A stretch of DNA of 64,000 nucleotides, taken from Epiperipatus broadwayi (taxonomy: Eukaryota; Onychophora; Udeonychophora; Euonychophora; Peripatidae). The notes below the pieces were generated by a model. That model saw only the letters and a program-made list of their open reading frames with translations, was not told where the DNA came from and searched no databases. The position numbers and the translations under genes were made by a program. This document shows, piece by piece, positions 1 to 13,031 of this stretch (position 1 is the stretch's first letter; every line of letters starts with the position of its first letter). The stretch lies in the NCBI GenBank assembly GCA_028023455.1, contig JAQFVV010006641.1, forward strand, positions 498,001 through 562,000. Reading direction: 5' to 3'.

Positions 1-432
1 TATATATATATAAAAAACAAAAAACACAAGTTAAAAACTTGCATACGCTTGTATTTGTGACTATAGATGGCGTTATACCAAAAACACCTTCAAGCATTTG
101 TTTACATAAACGTCAGAGCGAGTATTTCACTATCTCTAACTTAATTTCCACCTTCATATCATGATTTCAAGCTATTTGCTATTGTCAGTGAAGGACAGGA
201 TTAAGAAACTAGATCTAAAACACAAACTCTGAGCATTTAAGAAACAGTTTCTATTCAGCTTGCAAGCGTGAATCTTTTAGACATGTAATGTCTTCAAACT
301 CAGCATCGCATGCTAGAGAGCTACATGGGTCTGATATCAGTTCAGCATCACCACATAGTAGAAGTCTCTGTAATATACATCATTGCAAGAAAGACCTCAA
401 AGGTACATATATGAAAATCAAAAAACACAAGT
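1..432 (+). repeat. Hammerhead-bearing ~400-bp repeat, unit A (forward)
   Basis: This is one forward-oriented unit of a ~400-bp repeat that recurs inverted at 431-1317 and again at 59369-60148. It begins against a (TA)n tract at the window edge and carries the self-complementary segment CAAGTTAAAAACTTG near its start. Its minus strand contains a hammerhead ribozyme fold at 140-205. At about 431 the orientation flips, so units A and B lie head to head. No reading frame of any length is conserved between units, so the repeat is most likely non-coding. The left end may be cut by the window. Confidence 0.85.
140..205 (-). ncRNA. Hammerhead ribozyme, degenerate (copy A)
   Basis: The minus strand reads stem I (CCUUCA with UGAAGG), a core CUGACAA, stem II AGC/GCU, GAAA, a tiny stem III with CAUG loop, and cleavage triplet AUA. 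The conserved G of CUGANGA (G8) is A here, so the copy is predicted inactive. All stems are retained. Confidence 0.6.
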
Positions 433-767
433 TAGAGATAGTGAAATACTCGCTCTGACATTTATGTAAACAAACGCTTGAAGGTGTTTTTGGTATAACA
501 CCATCTATAGTCATAAATACAAGTGTATGCAAGTTTTTAACTTGTGTTTTTTTGTTTTTCATATATGTACCATTGAGGTCTTTCTTGCAATGATATATAT
601 TGCAGAGACTTCTACTATGTGGTGATGCTGAACTCATATCAGACCCATGTAGCTCTCTGGCATGCGATGCTGAGTTTGAAGACATTACATGTCTAAAAGA
701 TTCACGCTTGCAAGCTGAATAGAAACTGTTTCTTAAACTCTCAGAGTTTGTGTTTTAGATCTAGTTT

Positions 768-833
768 CTTAATCCTGTCCTTCACTGACGATAGAAAATA
801 GCTTGAAATCATGATATGAAGGTGGAAATTAAG
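768..833 (+). ncRNA. Hammerhead ribozyme, type I (copy B)
   Basis: The order on the plus strand is stem I 5' strand ending CCUUCA, CUGACGA at 785-791, stem II, GAAA at 805-808, short stem III closed over CAUG, triplet AUA at 814-816, then UGAAGG completing stem I. Outer stem I also pairs (CUUAAU with AUUAAG, CC with GG, two A bulged). The core is intact. Stem II is weakened because AGC has become AGA. Cleavage is predicted after A816; activity is plausible but uncertain. Confidence 0.7.
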
Positions 834-1167
834 TTAGACATAGTGAAATACTTGCTCTGACATTTATGTAAACAAACGCTTGAAGGTGTTTTGGTATAAC
901 GCCATCTATAGTCATAAATACAAGCGTATGCAAGTTTTTAACTTGTGTTTTTTGTTTTTCATAAATGTACCTTTGAGGTCTTTCTTGCAATGATATATAT
1001 TGCAGAGACTTCTACTATGTAGTGATGCTGAACTCATATCAGACCCATGTAGCTATCTGGCATGCGATGCTGATTTTGAAGACATTACATGTCTAAAAGA
1101 TTCACGCTTGCAAGCTGAATAGAAACTGTTTCTTAAATGCTCAGAGTTTGTGTTTTAGATCTAGTTT

Positions 1168-1233
1168 CTTAATCCTGTCCTTCACTGATGATAGCAAATA
1201 GCTTGAAATCATGAATTGAAGGTGGAAATTAAG
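1168..1233 (+). ncRNA. Hammerhead ribozyme, probably inactive (copy C)
   Basis: CUGAUGA at 1185-1191, stem II AGC/GCU and GAAA at 1205-1208 are all intact, and stem I CCUUCA/UGAAGG pairs. The cleavage triplet reads AAU at 1214-1216 instead of NUH, because TA of copy B is swapped to AT. Self-cleavage at the normal site is therefore not expected. Confidence 0.65.
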
Positions 1234-1420
1234 TTAGAGATAATGAAATACTCGCTCTGACGTTTATGTAAACAAACACTTGAAGGTGTTTTTGGTATAA
1301 CGCCATCTATGGTCATATATATATATATATATGTTCAGTATTGAGATAAGAAAATAAAGTTTTTGAAAAGAAAAAGGATTTTTTAATTTGTTGATAATAC
1401 TAACGTACCCTGTATACATA

Positions 1421-1505
1421 TAAGTGTTGAATGTCTTTAAAAAAATTTTACTTTATTTAAATTATTTAAATAAAGTGTAATTTTTCTAAAGACATTCAAC
1501 ACTTA
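1421..1505. repeat. ~85-bp near-perfect hairpin
   Basis: The segment beginning TAAGTGTTGAATGTCTTT is followed by its reverse complement ending AAAGACATTCAACACTTA, with an AT-rich loop. Arms are about 38 bp. The right arm and its flank (1481-1530) resemble the DNA downstream of the Penelope element at 28420-28480, so this may be a retroelement tail. 1334-1420 and 1506-2400 hold nothing else I can support. Confidence 0.75.
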
Positions 1506-2419
1506 GATGATGAAATACTGCAATATATAAATACAGTACAGGACAAATAAAATACCATCATCACAAACTTTCAGGAAAACACTAAATATGAATATTAAAC
1601 TGTGTGGGTGTGTTTCTTAAGTACGATATATTATTTTTAGAACACCTGGATAATTATGTAAAAATAGTTATTGATTTTGTAACTTCATTAATAAACATGT
1701 TGTTTACACTCAAGATGTTTCAAATCAAAAGAAAAACAACATTTTAAAATGCAATTGTCAAATTAGAAAAGTGTAAAAAGAAAAACATTGCATTTAATTA
1801 ATAATCTTTCTACTCGAATGGGAGGGGGCACTATTACATTACTAAAAATATACAGTAAGAAAAATAAACCATCAATATGTTTTACAAAATTGAAGTTAGA
1901 TTTTTTACTTTTAAATTAAGTTTATTTTTTTTTTCTAAAGTTGACTGTTTTACGATAAGCATTAAGCATTTTGTTACTGTGGAGTGCAGTAATAAGTCTT
2001 TATGTTCAATTAAATAATTAAAAATGAAACAGTTTTTTAATTTGAATAATTTCATGTAAGTAATAAACATAAATGTATAGTAGTAATATATACTGCAATA
2101 CAAATTTAAAAAAAGCACTTCAGTATGGATTTTTTTTTTCACTACGATGAAAAACTTCTGCGGAAGAATATAAAAACTTTTAAATTCAAATTTAGTTTCA
2201 CTTTCTCTTTCTTTTTGCTGTTCTGTACTTTTTAAAGTGAAAATATGCATTTTTTTCTAGTGATATAAAACTTTTCATTTTAGATACATATTTAGTCATC
2301 ATTGTCATGAAAAAAATCAAGAAAATCTTTGAGCTTGGAAATGAATGTGGATATTTTATGTCGACTGGAACTGACCAATTTTTTCCCATAGACCCCCATT
2401 ATAATTACGTATTTTGTAT

Positions 2420-3830
2420 ATGATATTCTTGCTTAAAGATGAGTTTTGGAGGACCAATTGCCATCACTAAGTGGGGTAAGGGTGTATTTGTTAGAGTTAC
2501 TTGACAAGAAAAAAGGACTGATAAAAAAGGTAATGATAGGCTTAATGACAGTAAGCTCCTGAAATCTCTTCTCAAATTATTCCTGAAGCAATTGAAGGAT
2601 AACACATTAAATTTTGTTAGATATCTTTTTTTATATATGTAAAAATGAAAGAGAATCTTCATCTGAATCTATGATATCCACAAAGCCAGTTTTGTTTTAA
2701 ATGAATTTACAGACCCTATCATTTTTGCTACATGTTTATATTTCCCCTATTGTTCTAGATTTAAACAATTCATTTTTTTCATTGTGTCAGTAAATAGGTC
2801 ATATCAACAGGCTAGCAATAAATTATTATTTCATCAAGTTTTTCTTTTGTTGTGACCATTGTTTTTTTTGTTTTATTTATTAAAGTTCTAGATTTAAACA
2901 ATTCATTTTTTTCATTGTGTCAGTAAATAGGTCATATCAACAGGCTAGCAATAAATTATTATTTCATCAAGTTTTTCTTTTGTTGTGACCATTTTTTTTT
3001 GTTTTATTTATTAAACTTATAAATTTTTTTAAGAATTTTATCTTTATTGAGCCAACATATTTCAGTATGAAAGATAAGATCAAGTATGTAATATTCTTAA
3101 TCTGCTAATAAGGCCATGAAATGTTAATGCATTATTTTTGTGATAACTTTTATAACATAAACAAAGAATGGTACTCTACCACATAATGATTTTTGATGAA
3201 AATTATTGGTAGGACATACAGTTTGAAAATGATTAATATTTCTTGCAAATGGTAATAAAGTCACTGATATTACCAACCATTGCTCATGCTTCATCAGTGG
3301 TTACAGCAGCCAGTTTATGTATATGCATATTTATTGATTTGATGTATGTTGTGAAGATATAAATAATTTCACCCATTGTTCATCCTTTCATTGTAATATT
3401 TTCACTAGGTCTTCTTTCATAGTGAAATTACTAAACACCATTGCCATCATAATTATTATTATTAACTGTGCTGTATTTGATATCTCTATTGACTCATCAA
3501 ATTGTAGTAAAAACCACTCACTTATTTCCAAATAATTTTTAATCTGAGTTTAAATGCTCATTGAATTGTATGTATTCTTCTTGTAAATGTATTATTTGAC
3601 AACTGTAAGTCTTATATTACCAAATTCCGATTAATTAAAAAACCAGTCAGAAAATTTATTTTTAACAACTTACCATCCTCGAATGTTTTTCCTCCTAAGC
3701 TAGCATAAATTTTTTTAGAGAAGTGAGATAGCATTTTTACACATTTCCCCCCAATTATCCAGTGAATGCAACCTGTTGGACAGAGAAAATTGACTTTGAT
3801 TTTTTTTCATACATCTTATTTCAGAGGATA
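2420..3830 (-). pseudogene. hAT-superfamily transposase relic (DUF4371/GTF2IRD2-like)
   Basis: Translating the minus strand in shifting frames gives segments typical of hAT-derived transposases of the ZBED/SCAND3/GTF2IRD2 group. At about 3500-3370 there is LLQFDESIEISNTAQL followed by FTMKEDLVKIL, which matches the conserved 'DEST...TAQL...EELL' catalytic region. Lower down, near 3060, is DLIFHTEICWL, matching the 'LL.HTEVRWLS' block. Weaker similarity continues to about 2420. Stops and frameshifts are frequent, so the gene is dead. The family normally encodes a cut-and-paste DNA transposase with an RNase H-like fold. A 133-bp tandem duplication (2752-3017) lies inside it. The N-terminal zinc finger and terminal inverted repeats were not found, and the boundaries are approximate. 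Confidence 0.6.
2752..3017. repeat. 133-bp tandem duplication
   Basis: The segment beginning GTTCTAGATTTAAACAATTC at 2752 is repeated at 2885 with very few differences, up to the TTTATTTATTAAA at the right end. High identity suggests a recent duplication, after decay of the surrounding hAT relic. Confidence 0.9.
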
Positions 3831-5360
<1,530 letters not shown>

Positions 5361-5505
5361 TATAATTACAATTTTGTTTTTAATTAAGAGACATTTTATT
5401 TATTTTACATATATATATATATATATTTTGTTTAGTGAAAAGATTGTAGTGAAAAAGAGTGGAATATATTATTTAATTTGAATAGTTTAAATATATTTGT
5501 TTGAT

Positions 5506-5572
<67 letters not shown>

Positions 5573-6971
5573 ACCCTGATGTTAGAATGATGACCCCCAG
5601 ATGATATGCCAAATCCCTACATTAAGCTATCCTATGATTTGATCTAGGTAACATTTAAGACTCTTATCATTTTTTAATTATCTTTGGTTTATATTAATAA
5701 TTATGAGATTCTCCTATCCTATCAACAAGATTGCATACCCTTTAACATTAAATAAACACAAAATTATTTATCTAATGGTAAGAGAATATTCAGACACTTT
5801 TTCTTATTGAGTATCGACACATTCTCATAACTAATAATAATGATTAAATGAATATAATGAGACATCTATAATTATCAACTTTCAATTAACTAAGGAAAAA
5901 ATTATACTATCATGTTATTGTATACTGAATGTTATTCTTATTACTTCTATAGGATTATAATTAGCAATAATCATAATAATAAATTTATACTAAGGAGATC
6001 TCAGGTTAATCATTGATTTTTAATTAGTTATTTAATCCACCTATAAAATATCAAGAGGAATTTTACTGAACTCTATAGGCAATATCACTTAAGAAAAGAC
6101 TTATGATCTGAATCTATAATTAAAATTGTACTATTATTTTATATTCATGTTCTCTAATATTTACTCATTTCATCTTTATTATCATCTAATTTTTTATTCA
6201 TTTCATCTCTCATATTTATATTAATATCGTCATATTAAAGTTGCTCCCCAAGCTCTTAAAACTTACAACATCATCTAACTCTTTCTCTTTGGTATCACTC
6301 ATTTTGCTATAAACTAAATATTTTATCAATACTTAAGTAAAATATTACAATTTTTATATTATCATTAAAATATGTCTTATTTACAACACTAATTACATAC
6401 TCCTGACCATCATTTTACAGCAAAACAATATTAATTCTAGATTTTAATCTACCTATTTCCTAATTTGCCATTTCACATCCCTTACTATAATTATTTTTTT
6501 TCTATTGAGTCCTAATCATACTGGTCATTGCACAATAAATATTGAAATTATTCATTCAGAAGACTTTCAATATTACTTATCAACATATTTCAATTATAAG
6601 AGCATAAGTCGCATGTAATTTATTTTTAATTGTAAATTAAATAAATTAAAATTCTTGAATGACTATTATTATTGAATACTATAGATCAATAACATCTACC
6701 ATACCACTATAAATAATCAATATCTGTCCTTTTAAAATGTGGATGATATGCCAAAAATGCTCAAAACTAATATCTATATTTTGTTTTTCTTACTTTTCAA
6801 TACTACTCATGTTATTTTTTTCACTAACACGCTATATTAACTTTTTAAAATATGAATTAATTCAACTTCATGAAAACTAGTCTCTACTAATCTATGTTAA
6901 CACTCAATAATTTCCTAAAATAACTTGTTAAATCAATTACATTCCACTTTTATTATCTTGATTATTAAATC
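5361..6971. other. AT-rich stretch with (TA)n at 5508-5569
   Basis: A (TA)n tract of about 60 bp at 5508-5569 is the only clear feature, with a shorter one near 5409-5426. The remainder is low-complexity AT-rich sequence with many short ATTA/TAAT runs, and I see no coding or RNA signal. Confidence 0.6.
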
Positions 6972-6979
6972 CTATAAAC

Positions 6980-9640
6980 CAGCGCTTCCTAATTTTTTTT
7001 TCATTCATGACCCCTTTTTATCATCTAGATAAACATAAAATAGATATAGAAATAAATACTCTCATAGATAATTTATTTCTTTGGTAAGCAATATACATAT
7101 GAAAATAAGTAGTTTTAAGATTTGTTTTAAATATACAAAAATTAATGAAAGAAAATCACGTTTTAATGAGATGGATGTGCTTTCTTTTTGCTGCATAACA
7201 AATTAAATCTTTGTGAAATATTTGACTCTGCAGGACATAAATAATCTTCAACGTCCTAGCGGATATTTGTGGAAAATCAAGTTTTAAGTTTGAGTCACTT
7301 AATATCTCAACAAATTTCTTTGGGCTTTCAATGGCAAGTGATTAATCTCATTAATGCCAATCAAAAATGAACTTTTAATCCAATATAACTTTTAGAAATT
7401 TAAATTCGATATAAAGTATTTGCAAAACTGTGTTTCTATGGATTTTAGTGATCTATATTAATTTTTGCAATTAAAGTTTTATAATTATTTTTTTCAATTA
7501 TAAATTTGTGGATAGTCAAAAACATTTTCCAATAAATCATTTTCCACCCTATTCTTCCAAATGTTGATATTTTTAATAAAACCTTCAATTTTTTTCATTC
7601 GAAGTAAAAAATATTGCTATTTTTTCCTTGAAGAGACAAGTTAAAATCATTCAGCGTCTCAAAAATATCAAGCAAAGAGTATAGCTTTGATAACCATAAG
7701 TCATTTTGAAAAAGAGCAGCAAGATCCGATTTTTGTTTGGTTAAAAATACAATAATTTCTTCTTTTAAGAATAATAATTTTATTAAACATTGCCCTCTTG
7801 ACATCCATCTTACTTTTGCATATAATAATATTTTTTTTTATTCAGAGGCCATGTGTAGATTTGAAAATAAATGTCTGTTAAGGGCATGGCTTTTAATAAA
7901 GTTTATAATTTTAACAGCATCCTGAAACACTCGTTCAATTCCGTTGCTATTTTTTTTTTTTTTGCTGCAAGGGTCTCTCGATGGATCAGGCAGTATGTAA
8001 AAATTACATGATTATTACCAGAAGCTTTAACAAATGATTTAAACCAATATTTTCAACAGTCATTGCTTTTGCACTATCTGTGCATACTCCAAAGCAATTT
8101 TTCCATTCTAAACCTTCAGTTTAAAAAAAAGGTCTACTTTATTATATATATCTTCCCCTCTTGTATGTTCTTCCAAAGAATGACAAAATAACAATTCTTC
8201 CTCAATGTTTTCTAAAACAATGTATCTAACATATATTAATAATTTACCTATTTTTGTCCAACTGAATTGTAAATATTGTTTTCTTTAAGTTTAGTAATAA
8301 ATTGCTCAAATTGGTCATTGCTAATTTCAAAAATTATATTAGTGACAGTGTCATTTGACAAAGGAATTTTCCAAATTTCATCACCATATTTCCTTCAAAA
8401 AAGTATTTATATCATTTTACTAACAGTAGGTAATGTAAGATCTTCTCCAATGGTATATGCTTTTTATTTTTAGCAATAAGATATGAAACTTTATATGATG
8501 TGAATAAATATTTTTCATTAACTGTTATATATACAAAAAAAAATTAAATTAAATGTATGTTTTAAATCCAATATGTAAAACTTTAATAAGTGTTAGTATT
8601 AAATATGCACACATTATATAATTCAAATATAATATATTGAACAATGATATTGAACAATTCTATAAATAACAACAATTTTATTAAATCTTCAAACGTTTTC
8701 AAAGGCTTACCCTTAATTATCAAGAAGTACAAACTCTCTCATTGTTTTTTCAATGATATATTAATATGCAATGCAAATTAGAAACAAAGTGCCTACACTT
8801 GCCATTTTCATTCAGCATGCAATGGGGGTGGGTTATCAGTGCAGATCTGATAGGCCAAGAGTGTTGTGTAGGGAGCAGAATAGTATGCGAAGGAAGGTTA
8901 AGGAAGTGTGTTACATCATATCAGATGAAGACGCAATGAACAAGAAGGAGTCATTTTACACCTTGTTGAAGAAATGGCAAGTGTAAGTGCTTTGTTTCTA
9001 ATTTGCATATTTACCCAGTTTGGTCAGATATTTGCATATTAGTATATCATTGAAAAAACGATGAGAGAGTTTGTACTTCTTGATAATGAAGGGTAAGCCT
9101 TCAAAAACGTTTGAAGATTTAATAAGATTGTTGTTATTTATAGAATTGTTCAATATCATTGTTCAATATATTATTTTCGAATTATATAATGTGTGCATAT
9201 TTAATACTAACACTTATTAAAGTTTTACATATTAACAGTTATAAATTTGTCAAAATATTATTTTTCTTTATTTGAAGTTTTTAACAGTCATCCAAAATAT
9301 TATTTTGGTTTATTGACATATGAAGGATGCTTGGATTCAGAATGTCTTTTTAATTTTGATGGTTTTATACTCTCCATAGACAAAACATTATTGAAAATTA
9401 AACAAAAAGATTGTTCATTACCATTGCATTTGTTGAAAGTAAAGCCAAATTGGAGAAATGTTTGATCATATTTTCAGATCTTAGATGCCTCTTTCTATTT
9501 ATGAGATCCTGCCTGAAAGATTTTGTAGCACTGCCATCTGTATCATTACCTTTGATATTCAAGTTTGACCATTTATCCATGGGTAAAAATAATTTTTATT
9601 CTAAAACAAATTGATTACATTGAATACATTATATCTTTGA
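6980..9640 (-). pseudogene. ZBED5-like hAT transposase relic, interrupted by a foldback insertion
   Basis: The minus strand encodes, from 5' to 3', a BED zinc-finger region at about 9480-9240 (SMESIKPSKLKRHSESKHPS), then after the insertion NEKYLFTSYKVSYLIAKNKK (8520-8460), IWKIPLSNDTV-type and EWKNCFGVCTDSAKAM-type blocks, a LIHRETLAAKK block, and FLTKQKSDLAALFQNDLW and LNDFNLSLQGKNSNIF (7800-7600). These blocks in this order identify a BED-type hAT transposase of the ZBED5/SCAND3 group. The longest intact piece is 69 codons (7595-7804). The second BED cysteine is replaced by F and there are many stops and frameshifts. The 3' end is marked by CAGCGCTTCCTAATTTTT at 6980, a hAT-type terminus followed by the CATGACCCC motif common in these elements. 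A possible 8-bp target duplicate (CTATAAAC, 6972-6979) has no partner I could find. The 5' terminus was not located. Confidence 0.8.
8530..9230. mobile_element. ~700-bp foldback element inserted in the hAT relic
   Basis: Long inverted repeats run from 8570 to about 8810 and from about 8971 to 9233, starting AATATGTAAAACTTTAATAA. They enclose ~160 bp of distinctly more GC-rich unique DNA (8810-8970). The element lies exactly between the BED-finger and downstream blocks of the hAT coding relic. It is flanked by a 13-bp direct repeat with one mismatch (ATTAACTGTTATA at 8517-8529, ATTAACAGTTATA at 9231-9243). A 71-codon open frame (8771-8986) runs across arm and spacer and looks fortuitous. It is a non-autonomous element of unknown superfamily. 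Confidence 0.82.
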
Positions 9641-9643
9641 ATA

Positions 9644-9905
9644 AATAGTGATCATCTAGTCCTTAGACAAAGGCTATTTTCCCTATGATGATATATACAA
9701 ATCCATTTGATCTAGTCTATTCCATGTAGTGTATCAAAGGTTTCTAAAATAAAATTCTTCAATGCAAAAGCAATCGGAACAAATCTATCCTGAATTCATA
9801 ATATCTATGAGTAAAATGTAAATTTATCATCTAGTTTTGAACAAAGTCCACCTTCCTATGAAGATGCATACAAGACCATTTAATCTAGACTATTGAGGTG
9901 GTATA
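9644..9905 (-). repeat. Diverged ~175-bp-period repeat in the LINE 3' region
   Basis: Two related segments sit just downstream of the LINE stop. Each contains CATCTAGT, AACAAAG or GACAAAG, CCTATGA, and ATACAA, then CCATTTGATCTAG or CCATTTAATCTAG. CATCTAGT begins at 9653 and 9828. This looks like an internally repeated 3' UTR. Confidence 0.6.
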
Positions 9906-11720
9906 TTAAAAAAACTTCCATGTCTCCTCATAAAGAAATTTTGTGGCCAAGGTTTTGTCTCTTTCTTTTATTCTCCTAATCACATTAAGGAAGAGATGAT
10001 CTTTTTCTGCTTGTGGTAAGGTATACAATTTGTCACACCTGACAATCCAGACTGAGTAGATAAGAAAAACAGATAACCTTATAATATGAATGTCTCTGAC
10101 ATGAATGCACTCTTTGAGATCCATGATTTGATAATAGTCTATAACTGAATTATTATATATGAGGCTTTTAGCATTTCCAAGCCCAAAGCATGACTTAATA
10201 ACATGTTCAAATGTTTCATCATATCTCTGGCAATTTGAGCATATTGGATCCACTTTGGTGATCAGCCTTTTATACCTGAAAAACCAATTTGTTGGTATAG
10301 CATTTAAATTGATCTTGACAATAAAGTCCAAGTATTTTGGCTTGAGGGCCCAGAACTTAAACTAAGTAATTATTTTTTGTTTGACAAGCAGAGTTGTGGC
10401 TTAATAGGAAATAAGTCTGGGCTTATGATGCAATATGCATCCCACATTTTAATTTTTCCTTGGAAAGATAGTTCTGTAATCTTATTTTGTTGTATTAGAG
10501 TGCTTATTAGTTGGTCAAGCCAACATATTTTCTGAGGTGGAGGCCAATCAGTTGGCTGAATTAATTCTGTAATCTGACCATAGCTATATTCTTGGATCAG
10601 GTTATATATCAGAGAGTGAGATTTTTGGTGTAAAATGGCTGGAATGGAATGAAGCAACATACCATTTAACTTCTTTGGTTTTTGCATGTTACTAATACTT
10701 ATGACAACAGTACGGCCCTTCCAGAAGAGCCTTGAGCATATTTTATTGATTTGTTTAATAAATGTTTTGGTTACAGTCATAACTGGAAGGAAATATGAAG
10801 TCTTACTAAATATTTTCATATTCAGTAGGGCCACCTTCCCCTGTAGGGAAAGATAGACCCCAGCAAGTGTCTGAATAATCTTATCTGCCGATTTCAGGAT
10901 CTTGACTTGAATTTCCTTGGACATTGCAGCCTGAGATTTACAGATTGAAAAGCCCAGAAACCTCTGAGGTTCTGCCATAAATATTGAGTTAACTTTCTTT
11001 CCAGAGAGTATAACCCAGGTAGATGATTTAACTGGGCTTATTTTTAATTCTGTTAGACTAGTGAACTTATCCAACATGGTATAGAGACTGTTGTGATGCT
11101 TCTCTGAAGGGAGAACAACCAACACATCATCCATATAAGCTATTGGGTGGATAGTTCTTTTTAATATGGGGATATAAATGCCAGGGAGTGTAACCTCTAT
11201 TTCCTTTAAGAGAGGATTGATGTAGCATGCAAATAGTATGGCACTGAGAGGAGAACCTTGTGGAATAAAAAAATATTTGGCACAAAACTATCTGTGTATG
11301 ATCCATTGAGAGATATATGGATCTCTCTGTTGTATAAAATGTTATCAAGAATCTGAATTATTTGAGAGGGGGTGTCAAGGGCCATTAGCATATTTAGGAG
11401 AGTGTTGATGTTAACCAAGTCAAATGCCTCAGATATATCCAACTGGACAGATCGGTTTGGACTTCCTGTTAGTTCTAATGTAGTCCATTAGAATTTTTGC
11501 TTCTCCAATTGCTGTAAGTGCTGATGACCCTTTTTTGGCATATTGAGATGGTACAATGTGGCTTAAAATTTTTGATTGAATCTTGTCTTTGACAACACCT
11601 TCTATAATCTTAATAAGAAGGGGTGATATTGAGATTGGTCTGATATTATTAATATCAGTTGAATCTTGGTCTTTCTTCATGAAAGGCACCAAGGCAACTG
11701 GGTATAGGCTTTTATCCTAA
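9644..11720 (-). pseudogene. 5'-truncated LINE (non-LTR retrotransposon) ORF2: RT plus terminal zinc motif
   Basis: The minus strand holds a decayed reverse transcriptase in several frames. DINNIRPISISPLLIKIIEG at about 11660-11590 is RT block 1. LDISEAFDLVNI near 11440 carries a catalytic-block aspartate. PQGSPLSAILFACYINPL near 11270-11210 precedes AYMDDVLVVL, with YMDD at 11124-11135. A 254-codon frame (10370-11134) covers the thumb. The last piece (9906-10331) has CSNCQRYDETFEHVIKSC, the CCHC-type motif found at the C-terminus of several LINE clades. It would copy its own RNA at a nicked target, but frameshifts near 11130, 11280 and 11440 make it dead. No endonuclease domain or ORF1 is present, so the copy is 5'-truncated near 11715. 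It resembles the LINE at 30.2-35.6 kb in architecture; I do not assign a clade. Confidence 0.85.
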
Positions 11721-12924
11721 AATATAAATAAAAAATGGTACTTATTAGTTAACAGAGACACCACATGGCAGTTGTCTTTTTGATTAATTATATGAAGTAT
11801 ATTTACTCCCATATGTTCTATTTTTTAATATCCCCATATGTTTTATTTTTTAATATTTAAAAAATATCAATAAATCAAGTACAAATTACCTGTTAAGTTT
11901 TAAAAAATAAGAATATGTTTTTATTTGTTAATAAATAAATGACAATAATTTTCAAATAAAAAATATTTTTTATATAATAAATAATAGGATGATAAATTTT
12001 GAATAAAAAGTTTGAAAAAAAGTATGCAAGCATTTTTATATATAAAAAATAACATCTTTTATCATATTTATTCAAATAAATACTAATCTTGGTCAAGTTA
12101 AATGGTAAAACAATACTGTATTGTTTTTGCAATGTGGACACTTTTGAAATGAAAGCAAAACAAATAACTTGATGACAAATGCATTATATAATCACAGTGG
12201 TACCTAAAGTATTCTCTCCACTGCAGCATATATTTCGATTCTGAAATAACTTATATGCTGAAATTGCAATATGACACCACTATTATGATGCATTTAGTGT
12301 TATTATTCAATATGTAAATATAATTTCAAGCTCAACTTGGTCGTCATTACGATTTTATAATTGCACTGTACAGAAAATGTAATACACCTGGTCTCATTTT
12401 ATAAGGATTATTTTAATGTGATTTTGTGCAAGTATTTTTTTTTTTACAAATGCAAATTCCTAAAAATAGAAAACTTTAGTTTTTATTGGAATTCTAATTG
12501 CTCTTTACAATGCAGACTAATTGGACATCAAGATTATTATTGCTCTTCCTCTTTTTTTCTCATCCAAAGATTATTACAATTATAAAATTCCCAATCCACT
12601 GGGTTAATGTAGCAGCTTCTCTTTTTTTCTTTTTGAGTAACTAAAGATAATCTGAAACTTGTCTTATAAATTTAATTTAAATATTCCTGGCACTAGTAAT
12701 AAACAATTTAATATTTTATTGATTTCTTGCTCATTTTGGTTTCTATTATTATTATTAAGATAGCATTTCACTTTTTTAAACAATAGAGTAAGATTACATG
12801 TCACAGATTTTTTTTTTGTATTTTTACTAATGCACTAAGGTTTATTTCATCTGTTATTTATAATTTATTTTTAATGCATCTTTATTCTTATTAAATATTT
12901 TCAAAGAAAGTTTTACTTTCTTGT

Positions 12925-12925
<1 letters not shown>
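11721..12925. other. AT-rich stretch without recognised feature
   Basis: Short open frames here (for example 11893-12141 minus and 12361-12585 plus) have composition typical of chance AT-rich translation. I see no conserved motif. Confidence 0.5.
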
Positions 12926-12973
<48 letters not shown>

Positions 12974-12989
12974 TTTTATTTGTATATTC

Positions 12990-13031
<42 letters not shown>

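Larger units (their letters stand above)
431..1317 (-). repeat. Hammerhead-bearing ~400-bp repeat, tandem units B, C and a partial unit (inverted)
   Basis: About 2.2 units of the same repeat lie here in opposite orientation to unit A. The shared segment beginning GTTAGA recurs at 431, 833 and 1233, giving periods of 402 and 400 bp. The array ends in a (TA)n tract at about 1316-1333. Each full unit ends in a hammerhead fold on the plus strand (768-833 and 1168-1233). A 101-residue open frame across 380-685 (minus) is not conserved in the other units and I do not regard it as a gene. Confidence 0.88.

Noticed and set aside
380-685. 101-residue frame across the inverted repeat junction
   Set aside because: It is not conserved between the repeat units and contains the reverse complement of its own neighbour; the unit is non-coding.
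8771-8986. 71-codon frame inside the foldback element
   Set aside because: It begins in an inverted arm, crosses the unique core and shows no recognisable motif; probably fortuitous.
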